A DNA stretch of 8,638 nucleotides from NCBI GenBank assembly GCA_002400405.1, contig DHFM01000012.1:1-8638 (forward strand), in the 5' to 3' direction. The notes under the pieces are model-generated. The model worked only from the letters and a program-made list of their open reading frames with translations, had not been told where the DNA came from and searched no databases. A program made the translations under genes and the position numbers. This document shows, piece after piece, positions 1 through 6,968 of this stretch (position 1 is its first letter; each line of letters begins with the position of its first letter). The stretch comes from Candidatus Moranbacteria bacterium UBA4824. Lineage in GTDB: Bacteria; Patescibacteriota; Minisyncoccia; Moranbacterales; UBA2206.

Positions 1-1
1 T

Positions 2-1315
2 CAATACACTCCAAGAGAGGAGCGAGCTTGGCCTTATCGCATTCAGGTGGCGCAAATGTTTCATTTCTTCCCTTTGACGGAAGAAACCGCAAGGTCAGTG
101 AGTGTCCTGTGGGGAGTCTTTAGTATTATTATTTTATATTTTGTTTCTGTTTATTTCACCAAAAACAAAATCATCGGGCTTATTTCCGCTTTTCTTTTTG
201 CGGTGAGTCCGGCTGGGATAACATTCGATCGAATGCTTCGAATGTACGCAATGTTTTTTCCGATCTTTCTTCTTTTTTCTTGGTTTACATTTCGTTTTTT
301 AGAAGAAGAATATGAGGGAAAGATAGATTTCATAAAATCGGTTTGGAGAAAATTTGGAATTAATTTGAAGTGGTTTTTGCCGGCAACATTTTTTGGAATT
401 TTGAGCTTTTATCTTCATCCGCTCACGCTTAATATTGGCGTTGTTATCGTTTTTTATCTTATTATTCAAAGTGCGATATTTTTTCATCAAAATCACTCGA
501 TAAAGAATAAATATTCTATCACTTTATTTTTGATATTGTTTGGTTTGATTAGTGTATATCTTTATGATTCAAAGTTCTTCTCATTTTATTCCAAAAATCA
601 ATTAATTGCTTTTGATCATATTCGCTGGAAATATTTTTCCGCTGTATTATCGGACTACACTAGTAGTATTTTAGCTTGCGGAGTTATTATTTTTGGTATC
701 TATACGACTTGGAAGAAATCTGAAAAAATCAAAGAAATTATCTGGCTCGCTTCTTGTTTTTTTGCGATACTTTTTTCGGCTATATTTTTTTGGAATGAAG
801 TTTTCGGTTTGCGATTTATTTTTTTTGCTATGTCTTTTGGGATAATCCTTGTTTCTTCGGGAATATATTTTTTGGCGGATAGGATCGGAAAATATTTTCC
901 AAAATATCAGGCAAAAGTTTTTTTGAGTACGATTATAATTTTACTTCTAATTATTCCAAATTATACTTATTTTTTCTCTAAAGAAAGCCCATATAAAAAA
1001 GATGAAAGCAAAACTAATTATCGAGAAGCTTTTGGATACTTTTTGGAAAATAAAAATGAAAATGACGCCCTGCTCACGCGCAATTTCCGCAGTTTCTATT
1101 ATAAAGACGCCAAAGCAAAAATTATCAGCAAGGAATGGAACAAGAAAATTAGTTTAGTTGATTTGAAAAAAATAATCGCAGAAAATCCCGATGGTTGGAT
1201 CGTAACGGGCGATCCAAAGGGTGATTTAGAAAAAGATACTTTAAAGTATGTTGAAGAAATTTCAACGGACAAAAAAGAAATTAGCAGTGTCTGGGTTTAT
1301 CGCTGGGGCAGATAA
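2..1315 (+). CDS. GT39/PMT-like (GT-C) membrane glycosyltransferase, 5' end outside window
   Basis: The frame is open from base 2. A GTG at 47 could start a 422-residue protein, but the 15 codons before it read as ordinary coding sequence, so the true start probably lies upstream. Seen: about nine or ten hydrophobic segments (from the GTG, roughly residues 17-37, 43-58, 66-84, 110-143, 157-173, 205-220, 231-249, 255-276, 291-310), then a hydrophilic C-terminal tail of about 110 residues. The stretch around residues 45-75, with 'AVSPAGITFDRMLRMYAMFF', matches the GT39/ArnT-type pattern in which a small-residue/Pro helix end precedes an 'R-M-Y-A' motif. Members of this family move a sugar from a polyprenyl-phosphate donor on the outer membrane face. 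The catalytic Asp of the first external loop would lie before the window, so activity cannot be judged. The gene ends with TAA, 5 bp from the oppositely oriented phosphoesterase gene. Confidence 0.8.
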   Translation, partial: QYTPREERAWPYRIQVAQMFHFFPLTEETARSVSVLWGVFSIIILYFVSVYFTKNKIIGLISAFLFAVSPAGITFDRMLRMYAMFFPIFLLFSWFTFRFLEEEYEGKIDFIKSVWRKFGINLKWFLPATFFGILSFYLHPLTLNIGVVIVFYLIIQSAIFFHQNHSIKNKYSITLFLILFGLISVYLYDSKFFSFYSKNQLIAFDHIRWKYFSAVLSDYTSSILACGVIIFGIYTTWKKSEKIKEIIWLASCFFAILFSAIFFWNEVFGLRFIFFAMSFGIILVSSGIYFLADRIGKYFPKYQAKVFLSTIIILLLIIPNYTYFFSKESPYKKDESKTNYREAFGYFLENKNENDALLTRNFRSFYYKDAKAKIISKEWNKKISLVDLKKIIAENPDGWIVTGDPKGDLEKDTLKYVEEISTDKKEISSVWVYRWGR

Positions 1316-1320
1316 GTGCA

Positions 1321-2367
1321 TTATTTATTACTTACCTCTACTGCTAGACCGTTTATTCTCGCTACGGCGTAGGCCTTTTGATGGAAGGTGGAAGGAAGAT
1401 TGTAGTTTTTTACTCCGCCAAAATCAATCGCTTGTATTTCCAAAGGATGCTTATGTCCATTAGCAACTAAAACTATTTTATCTTTGTATTTTTTGAAAAT
1501 TCGAGAGACATCATTTTTGTTGGTGAGATTCCAAAAAGGATGATGGATAAAAATCAAATTCTTTTCATTTCTTTTCAATTCACTTTCTAATAAACTAAGT
1601 TGCCTATCAGAAAGTGTGCCGGTGTAGATAAAATCATCTTCATGCTTAGCGTCGATATGCTCTTCTTTATCGGTGTAGTTTGCATCCAAAACAATCAAGC
1701 GATAGCCATTTTTGACAGTGACGGCATAATAGTTTTTTCGTCCCGTTAAAGCATTGACATTATCTTTACTCATACTGAGCAGTTCGTGATTGCCAATAAC
1801 ATGATAGACCGGATAATAAGACAAAATCATAGAACGTGCTTTCTTATAATCCGCTTCAGCTTTTTTCTTGGAAATAAATCCGTCATTGCGACTTTCAATT
1901 AAATCTCCTAAATCAACAACAAAATCCGGCGCGGAATATTTTTTAAGCGACCATAAAACAGAATTTAAATGATCAAAGCCATGTTTTTGTCCTGTGTGTG
2001 CATCGGCGATAAGTCCAATTACTAAATCCGGTCTGGGAACTTCTTCTTTTTTCTCATCTTCTTCCCTTGAAGGATCTTCTTTTATAGCTTCTTCTGGATC
2101 AGTATCTGCTTCATTATTTTTCGTACTTTGAGTTTCTTCTGCGGGATTGGGATTGGTTGCTTCTGGTTCCTGAATTTCTTCTAATGCTATTTTGGGTTGC
2201 TCTTGTTGAAGTTCAATTTGTTTTTCTACCGAAGCATTACTGAAAAAATTTTTTAAGTTGTTTGGATATTGCGAGAAGAAAATCAAAAAAAGCACGGCTA
2301 TGATCAAAAAAATAGGCCACAGGTGATTTTTTTTGGATTTTATTTTTATCTCATCCAATTCGTTCAT
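1321..2367 (-). CDS. Membrane-anchored calcineurin-like metallophosphoesterase
   Basis: A 348-residue protein. Residues 1-14 are charged, 16-33 form one hydrophobic segment (signal anchor), and 47-112 are a Glu/Pro/Asn-rich low-complexity linker. The catalytic domain runs from about 114 to 348. All core metallophosphoesterase motifs are visible in order: D122-A-H124, G154-D155, G192-N193-H194-E195, H275-H276 and G304-H305-K-H307. These residues bind the di-metal centre that hydrolyses phosphate esters. The short N-terminus followed by one membrane segment suggests the enzyme sits outside the membrane on a flexible stalk. It is the last gene of the - strand run, 3 bp after the flippase gene, so a role on a phosphorylated surface polymer or lipid carrier is plausible, but the substrate is unknown. 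The ATG at 2367 has no Shine-Dalgarno sequence. The fold is certain; the function is not. Confidence 0.9.
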   Translation of the reverse strand: MNELDEIKIKSKKNHLWPIFLIIAVLFLIFFSQYPNNLKNFFSNASVEKQIELQQEQPKIALEEIQEPEATNPNPAEETQSTKNNEADTDPEEAIKEDPSREEDEKKEEVPRPDLVIGLIADAHTGQKHGFDHLNSVLWSLKKYSAPDFVVDLGDLIESRNDGFISKKKAEADYKKARSMILSYYPVYHVIGNHELLSMSKDNVNALTGRKNYYAVTVKNGYRLIVLDANYTDKEEHIDAKHEDDFIYTGTLSDRQLSLLESELKRNEKNLIFIHHPFWNLTNKNDVSRIFKKYKDKIVLVANGHKHPLEIQAIDFGGVKNYNLPSTFHQKAYAVARINGLAVEVSNK

Positions 2368-2370
2368 AAT

Positions 2371-3861
2371 TTATTTTTTGAGTATTATTTTTTTGAAAAA
2401 ATTAAAATCGTTAATAGTAAATTCTTTGAGGATAACTAGAATAAGAAGATAAATAGCACAAAGGATAGCGCCGTAGAGAATGAAAATCCATTCTTGCGGA
2501 GGAAAAAATTTCGAAACAAGAAATATGACAATTCCAGCAAGAAGTATCTTTACTACGCTTTTAATTTGAATGAATCGGCCGAAATATTTCAGTGCGTAGA
2601 GCAAAATTATCGTGGTTATTATTACTGAAACAATAGAGGTGGCGATGGCTGATCCTAAAATTCCAAACTTTAAAATCATAACATAATTTAGCCCCGCATT
2701 CAATATCATTCCAAAAAGCGCAATATACATCGGAATCTTGACTTTTCCAGCTCCATTTAGGGCAAAGCTTAACACATAAAAAATTGTGAGAAATCCAACC
2801 CCTGGAGCAAGAATTTGCATTGGAACAACTGAATCGGCATAATGTAATCCGAAAAAGAACTTAATGAGGGGCGAAGCATAAACAACCATAAGAATTATGA
2901 TCGGAATCAAAATCATAAACATCAATCGAAAAGTCTCAGTCATTATTTTTTTTGTTTCCTCGTGTTTATTTTGAGAAGTTGTTCGGGAAATTGATGGAAG
3001 CATGACAAGCGTGAGGGCATAGAACAAATAATAGGGGATTCGGCCGACAGTAAGTGAAGCATTATAAATTCCAGTTAAATGATCATTGGCCAGTATTCCC
3101 TTGACTAAATATAAATCCAAGGAAATCAGAAGTTCATAAAAAATCATAAACAGCGTTACCGGCCAAGCATAGTTAACTAGTTTTTTCCAATCGAAAAAAT
3201 CAGTATTGTCCTTGGGGAAATGACGGTTGATAAAAAATTTATCAATCAAATAGGCAGTCAAAAAAACTGTTGCTGGAGCCAGAATATATCCAGAGATTGA
3301 ACCTTTTAGGCCGAAAAAATAAGCCAGTCCGACAACAAAGATTATTCTAGCGAAAGAGCGGACAATTTTTAGTGTGGATTGCAAGCTGAAGCGATGAATG
3401 CCGATATAATAGTAGAGATAGAAGGAAGCGGCGGCAAAAGTTGGGATAATCAAAGAAGAAATGCGAAAAAGCGGAGTAAGTGTTGGATCTCGCAAAGCAA
3501 AAGACAGCGCAGGAGCTAGAAGGAAAAATATTATAGTGATAGATCCAATTAGGATAAATTGTAATACAGCCGCCTTTTTTTTGACATTCAACACGAGTCC
3601 TGGTTGGCTTTCAAAAAAGCCACTGATGTATTTGCTCATAGCCGTTGGGATGCCATTCCCAATGAGCATTATAATCATGGTGGTGAGCGTGACAACTAGG
3701 CCGTAGCGTCCATAATCAGAGGGCCCCAGCATTCTACCGAGGAAGGCATGGATGATATAGCCGGAAAAATTGAAAAATATTTCCGCAATAACTAACCAGA
3801 GAATTGAAGAGACTACGGATTGTTTTTTCTCGCCAATTTTGGCAAATTTTTTGTTGGTCAT
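2371..3861 (-). CDS. Wzx/MOP-superfamily polysaccharide (lipid-linked oligosaccharide) flippase
   Basis: A 496-residue, strongly hydrophobic protein with roughly twelve to fourteen membrane-spanning stretches along its whole length, the usual size for Wzx/RfbX-type exporters. Near the N-terminus, residues 42-54 (G-R-M-L-G-P-S-D-Y-G-R-Y-G) are the characteristic signature of the polysaccharide biosynthesis branch of the MOP flippases, between helices 1 and 2. A central block with 'GIYNASLTVGRIPYY' and a later 'FALNGAGKVKIPMY' also fit. The family moves undecaprenyl-linked oligosaccharides from the cytoplasmic to the outer face of the membrane. The start ATG overlaps the stop of the kinase-like gene by 4 bp (ATGA), which suggests translational coupling. 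The phosphoesterase gene follows after 3 bp. MurJ is a less likely alternative: the signature and glycan neighbours favour Wzx-like export. The specific glycan cannot be inferred. Confidence 0.9.
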   Translation of the reverse strand: MTNKKFAKIGEKKQSVVSSILWLVIAEIFFNFSGYIIHAFLGRMLGPSDYGRYGLVVTLTTMIIMLIGNGIPTAMSKYISGFFESQPGLVLNVKKKAAVLQFILIGSITIIFFLLAPALSFALRDPTLTPLFRISSLIIPTFAAASFYLYYYIGIHRFSLQSTLKIVRSFARIIFVVGLAYFFGLKGSISGYILAPATVFLTAYLIDKFFINRHFPKDNTDFFDWKKLVNYAWPVTLFMIFYELLISLDLYLVKGILANDHLTGIYNASLTVGRIPYYLFYALTLVMLPSISRTTSQNKHEETKKIMTETFRLMFMILIPIIILMVVYASPLIKFFFGLHYADSVVPMQILAPGVGFLTIFYVLSFALNGAGKVKIPMYIALFGMILNAGLNYVMILKFGILGSAIATSIVSVIITTIILLYALKYFGRFIQIKSVVKILLAGIVIFLVSKFFPPQEWIFILYGAILCAIYLLILVILKEFTINDFNFFKKIILKK

Positions 3862-4445
3862 AGAGCGTCTATCATTTTTTTTATCTCTTCAAAAATTTCT
3901 TCTTTATTCCTGTTGCCATTAATAGTTTTTATATTCCAAGCAGAAATTTTATTTTCGTATAATTCTTTTTTCTTCTCAAGATATGCAATTCCTTGATCAG
4001 GTTTTCGCTCGCGAGACATTATGATTTTCGGATCAGCTTGAAGATAGATGGCTAGGTCAGGTTTCCTAACATTGAATGTTAGGAAAGTGTTCCTAACATT
4101 CAATGTTAGGAGTGAAAGATATTCAATATTAATTACGCTGTCATAAAAATATCGATCAGATAAAATATAATCATATTTTTTATTAAGTAACTTGTTACTT
4201 AACAAACTAAACCGCCAGATATCAATCATTAGAAAAAATTTTCGCAGAATTATTTGAAAGGAGGTGGCTTTCGTGACACTTTTTTTAGTACTATTTTTTT
4301 TCTTAGTAATTTTATTTGCCAAGGAAAAAGCTATGGCATGAAAATAAAAGACCCGCTTATTTTGCGACTGGAGATAATTTTTTAGCAGATCTATTTGAGT
4401 GGATTTTCCAGAGCCATCCAGGCCGGAGATTGTGATTAATTTCAT
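3858..4445 (-). CDS. Thymidylate-kinase-like nucleoside monophosphate kinase
   Basis: A 195-residue P-loop kinase. Seen: the Walker A motif at residues 8-16 (G-L-D-G-S-G-K-S-T), the substrate-site D97-R98-Y99 preceded by a hydrophobic strand, a 'KPDLAIYL' strand at 128-135, and an Arg-rich LID-like stretch at 144-150 (R-E-R-K-P-D-Q). This order and length match bacterial dTMP kinase, which phosphorylates dTMP to dTDP. A more diverged paralogue acting on another monophosphate is possible. Between DRY and KPD the protein carries a tandem 9-residue repeat, LTLNVRNTF (113-121) then LTFNVRKPD (122-130), encoded by two DNA palindromes. A third palindrome encodes residues 82-88. The gene overlaps the flippase start by 4 bp and follows the RtcB-like gene after 49 bp. 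Its place in a glycan operon may reflect dTDP-sugar supply, but no dTDP-sugar gene is present here. No Shine-Dalgarno motif precedes the ATG. Confidence 0.82.
   Translation of the reverse strand: MKLITISGLDGSGKSTQIDLLKNYLQSQNKRVFYFHAIAFSLANKITKKKNSTKKSVTKATSFQIILRKFFLMIDIWRFSLLSNKLLNKKYDYILSDRYFYDSVINIEYLSLLTLNVRNTFLTFNVRKPDLAIYLQADPKIIMSRERKPDQGIAYLEKKKELYENKISAWNIKTINGNRNKEEIFEEIKKMIDAL
4062..4111. repeat. Two tandem perfect palindromes at 27-bp period inside the kinase gene
   Basis: Palindrome 1 (4062-4086) has arms TTTCCTAACATT and AATGTTAGGAAA around a single G at 4074. Palindrome 2 (4091-4111) has arms TCCTAACATT and AATGTTAGGA around a single C at 4101. Their 21-bp cores start at 4064 and 4091, exactly 27 bp or nine codons apart, and differ only at the central base. 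Both are translated and give the repeated peptide L-T-[L/F]-N-V-R. In RNA each could fold into a hairpin with a roughly 3-nt loop. Confidence 0.95.
4183..4202. repeat. Perfect 20-bp palindrome inside the kinase gene
   Basis: Arms TTAAGTAAC (4183-4191) and GTTACTTAA (4194-4202) are separated by TT. It encodes residues 82-88 (L-S-N-K-L-L-N), just before the strand leading to DRY. It differs in sequence from the other palindromes, lies about 70 bp from the tandem pair, and may be unrelated to it. Confidence 0.85.
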
Positions 4446-4494
4446 GTTATTCTTTACTAATTACTAATTTTATACTAATATACGAATAATTTTT
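4446..4494 (-). other. 49-bp intergenic gap with three ATTAGTA direct repeats
   Basis: This is the only real gap in the - strand gene run. It is almost pure A/T and holds three copies of ATTAGTA (on + as TACTAAT at 4455-4461, 4462-4468 and 4473-4479). A TATAAA-like hexamer (- strand, 4474-4469) lies 24 bases upstream of the kinase ATG and could be a -10 element, but I see no convincing -35 box. It may be an internal promoter or regulatory site, or simply AT-rich spacer. Confidence 0.35.
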
Positions 4495-5826
4495 TTAATA
4501 ATCCAATATTTTGATTGTTTCCAATTTTGCTACTAATTTTATTATTTGATTTCTTCCCATTTCACTAACTATTTTTTCAGCGTATTCGAGGGATTTTTCT
4601 TCTGAAATTTGCAGTTCTTTTATTTTTCCAATTTCATGATTAGCGGAAAAAAACGTTTCTTCATTTTGATCGGTTCCAACTCCAACATAGGCAATTTTAT
4701 TGGCAAAGGGGGCAATCAGCACTGGTTCGCCAGTTTGAGAAAAAACCGCGTGGTGGGTCATTTTTGAGGGTCCAAAGGCTCGATTAGCGCCATTTCGATG
4801 AACAATGACTTTTTTTCCAAAATGTGATTCTTCTTCAAAATAGACATGGGGAGCGTCATAGAGAAGTTCAGTCGAAACTGTTCTGGCAAATATTTTTTCC
4901 AAAGCTTTATGAATTTCGCAAGTTAATAATGTTCTATTGGCAAAGCCATAATTACTAACAGCTCTAAGGGCTATATCCATATCTTGGATCGATTTTTTTT
5001 GAAGAGAAAATCCTGAGATAATTTTAATGATGGATAGAATTATTTTTTGAGAAATTTTTGTTATTTTTCTTTGAGTATAAAGAGAAGCGGTATATCTTCC
5101 AATAATACTGGAGCCGGTATGCATAAAAAATAAATACTGATTATTTCTGATGCCAAGTTTTTCCGCTATCTCCTTATTTTCAATGGAGGACACCCTCATT
5201 AGTTTTATAAAATGACTCTTTTTTTCTCCCAAAAGGCCGATTCTGTATTTTGCTAAGTAAAAAATTATCTTAGGAATCGCTTTAGATATTTCTGTTATCG
5301 AAGCAATCTTTTTTTGAAAAAAATTTCCTTGAAAAAGAGTATTTTCTATTTCATTTTTGGTTTTAATTGGAAAATCACTAAAAAGCCCCCGAGCACCTTC
5401 TTGGAAGATTTTGCAGACCATGCTCGAGGAAATTTTTGTACCAATCAATTCTTTGGACAGAATATTTTTTTGGATATTTTGAAGAAGATTGTTTAATTTT
5501 TCTTGAGTCATCTCTTCCTCCATAATATCCGTAAGAATTATTCGCATTCCACAATTAGGAGCCGCATCAAACATTTCTGGCAAAATATTTTCAGAAGTGA
5601 CTACTGAGCCGGTTGGATTTTTTATCTCCGGACGAGTATGGGCTTCACTTAAAATAGCAATATGATGAAAAATTTCATCTTGTTGGGCTATTTTTTCAAG
5701 TGCCTCTAAAACATCACTTTTTGAAAAATCTCTTTCATGGGAAAATAAAATAGCCGGCACTTTCATTTTTTCCGTTTGAAAACTTTTTTTGTTAGGCGAA
5801 ACATTTTCTAGGGTATATTTTTTCAT
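4495..5826 (-). CDS. Divergent RtcB-like protein (tRNA-splicing ligase family)
   Basis: A 443-residue protein, in the size range of RtcB (about 400-480). RtcB-type blocks appear in the family order: an 'ILSEAHTRP...PTGSVV' block (57-76) like the PDxHxGxG...PIGSV block; 'NCGM' at 91-94 like the metal-cysteine GCGM block; 'SHFIKL' at 204-209 like NHFIE; 'HTGSSIIG' at 236-243; 'NYGFANR' at 292-298; 'DAPH' at 324-327 like DVSH; 'VHRNGANRAFGP' at 342-353 like VHRKGATRAFPP; and 'FSANHEIGK' at 393-401 around the His that RtcB guanylylates. Kept are C92, H205, H236, H327 and H397. Changed: the metal-ligand Asp three residues before the Cys is Ala89, and the Asn before the HFIE His is Ser204. RtcB joins RNA 2',3'-cyclic phosphate and 5'-OH ends using GTP and Mn. 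Whether this variant does so is unclear. Its ATG overlaps the GT4 stop by 4 bp (ATGA). Confidence 0.82.
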   Translation of the reverse strand: MKKYTLENVSPNKKSFQTEKMKVPAILFSHERDFSKSDVLEALEKIAQQDEIFHHIAILSEAHTRPEIKNPTGSVVTSENILPEMFDAAPNCGMRIILTDIMEEEMTQEKLNNLLQNIQKNILSKELIGTKISSSMVCKIFQEGARGLFSDFPIKTKNEIENTLFQGNFFQKKIASITEISKAIPKIIFYLAKYRIGLLGEKKSHFIKLMRVSSIENKEIAEKLGIRNNQYLFFMHTGSSIIGRYTASLYTQRKITKISQKIILSIIKIISGFSLQKKSIQDMDIALRAVSNYGFANRTLLTCEIHKALEKIFARTVSTELLYDAPHVYFEEESHFGKKVIVHRNGANRAFGPSKMTHHAVFSQTGEPVLIAPFANKIAYVGVGTDQNEETFFSANHEIGKIKELQISEEKSLEYAEKIVSEMGRNQIIKLVAKLETIKILDY

Positions 5827-6035
5827 AAAGTCTTATAAATTTCTTCATAAATTCCAGAAATTTTTTGAATATCGAAATTTTCTTCGCAAAATTTTCTGGC
5901 ATTTCTTCCGAGTCTTTCGCGTTTTTCTTTGTTTTGATATAGATCAAAAATCGCATCAGTCAATTGTTTTTGATTATCTTTTTCAATTATAACAGAATTA
6001 TCATTCTTTCCCAATTCTTTTAAAATTTCTAGGTC

Positions 6036-6038
6036 TTA
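6036..6038 (-). other. In-frame TAA splitting the GT4 gene
   Basis: The - strand reads GTT ATT TTT TAA GAC CTA GAA. Homology continues in the same frame, with V-I-x-S/T-D being usual here, so a single change from TCA (Ser) would explain it. Frameshifting cannot rescue the gene: the +1 frame meets TAG after two codons and the -1 frame meets TGA after twelve. A TTG at 6014 is the next possible start, but it would give only a 63-residue C-terminal fragment. Confidence 0.9.
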
Positions 6039-6938
6039 AAAAATAACTGGCTTTTCACAAGCCATTGCTTCAATGACTGCTAGGGGAATATCAAATTTAC
6101 CGTGCATATTTTGTACTGGAAAAAGGCTGATGTCGCAGAGGTTATAAACTTCCGGCATATAGCATTTTCCATCATCGAAAAAGGAAACTCTCTCCAGAAG
6201 ATTATTTTTTTTGATTTTTTCCACGACCTCTTCTTTTTTCTGAAAGTCTTTTTCATTTTTAATTCTGACTGCTAAGGATAATTTGGCTGTGGGAATTATT
6301 TTGGAAATTTCAATGAAACTATCAATAATTAAATCGATTGCCCCGAGACGTACATATTCGCCAGAAAAATTTATCACAAAGTCCGTTGGCAGGATATTTT
6401 TTTCTTGCATGAGTTTCAGATTTTTTTCTTGCAGTTGATATTTTTCCAAATCAATTCCTGGATAAACCCGCTTAATATTCCCAAAGCCCAATGAATTTAA
6501 TTTGTTCTTGGCATAATCAGAGTAGGTGATGATAAGATCGGCAAACATCAGTTTTTTGATATCATCCGATGACCAAAGATCATCACGAAGCGACGCGACA
6601 GTTTGAACAGTTTTAGTTTTTTCAGATTTCAGAAAATATTTAATGAGAAATGAATTGAGTTTTGTTGGGGTGAAAAAGTAATGATTAATATCAAACTGGT
6701 CCTTAGTTTTGAATTGAAAAAGAAGGGCGCGAAGTTTTTGCAAAAAATTAAATTGGTAAATTTCAGAAGTTGTATAAACTTTATAAAGGCGGACATTTTC
6801 TGGCAAATCAGATAAATCATTTTTCCCCATCAGATTAATTTCAAAACCCACCAGATTTTTTGCTAGATAGTAGGCGAAATTTTTTGAGCCCTCATCCCAA
6901 GGTGGGGCAATTGGTCTTGTTACTAGAAGTATTTTTTT

Positions 6939-6968
6939 TCCGCCCAAGGCGGATCCGCCTTGGGCGGA
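6939..6968. repeat. 30-bp perfect GC-rich palindrome within the GT4 reading frame
   Basis: It is made of two 15-bp hairpin units, TCCGCCCAAGGCGGA (6939-6953) and TCCGCCTTGGGCGGA (6954-6968). Each has 6-bp arms and a 3-base loop, and the units are reverse complements, so the whole 30 bp is one perfect palindrome centred on GGATCC. GC is 22 of 30 in strongly AT-rich surroundings. It is translated as SAQGGSALGG (residues 6-15), between the start codon and the first beta strand of the glycosyltransferase. Confidence 0.97.

Noticed and set aside
221..245. Nested palindromes (CATTCGATCGAATG and ACATTCGA...TCGAATGT) in the GT39-like gene
   Set aside because: They fall on the conserved F-D-R-M-L-R-M codons of the family motif, where CGA and ATG codons recur, so ordinary codon choice explains them.
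1313..1334. Possible terminator TAAGT...ACTTA between the convergent genes
   Set aside because: The stem is only 5 A/T-rich base pairs with a 12-base loop and no U-run; too weak to call.
1248..1463. + strand frame of 71 codons across the convergent junction
   Set aside because: It overlaps both the GT39-like 3' end and the phosphoesterase antisense, and shows no recognisable protein features.
3461..3706. + strand open frame opposite the flippase gene
   Set aside because: It mirrors a well-supported flippase frame and shows no motif or initiation signal of its own.
5823..6014. Separate 63-residue gene starting at TTG 6014
   Set aside because: It is the in-frame C-terminal end of the GT4 protein downstream of the TAA, not an independent gene.
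6036..6038. Programmed ribosomal frameshift at the T-run before the TAA
   Set aside because: Both alternative frames hit stops within two to twelve codons, and the downstream homology is in the original frame.
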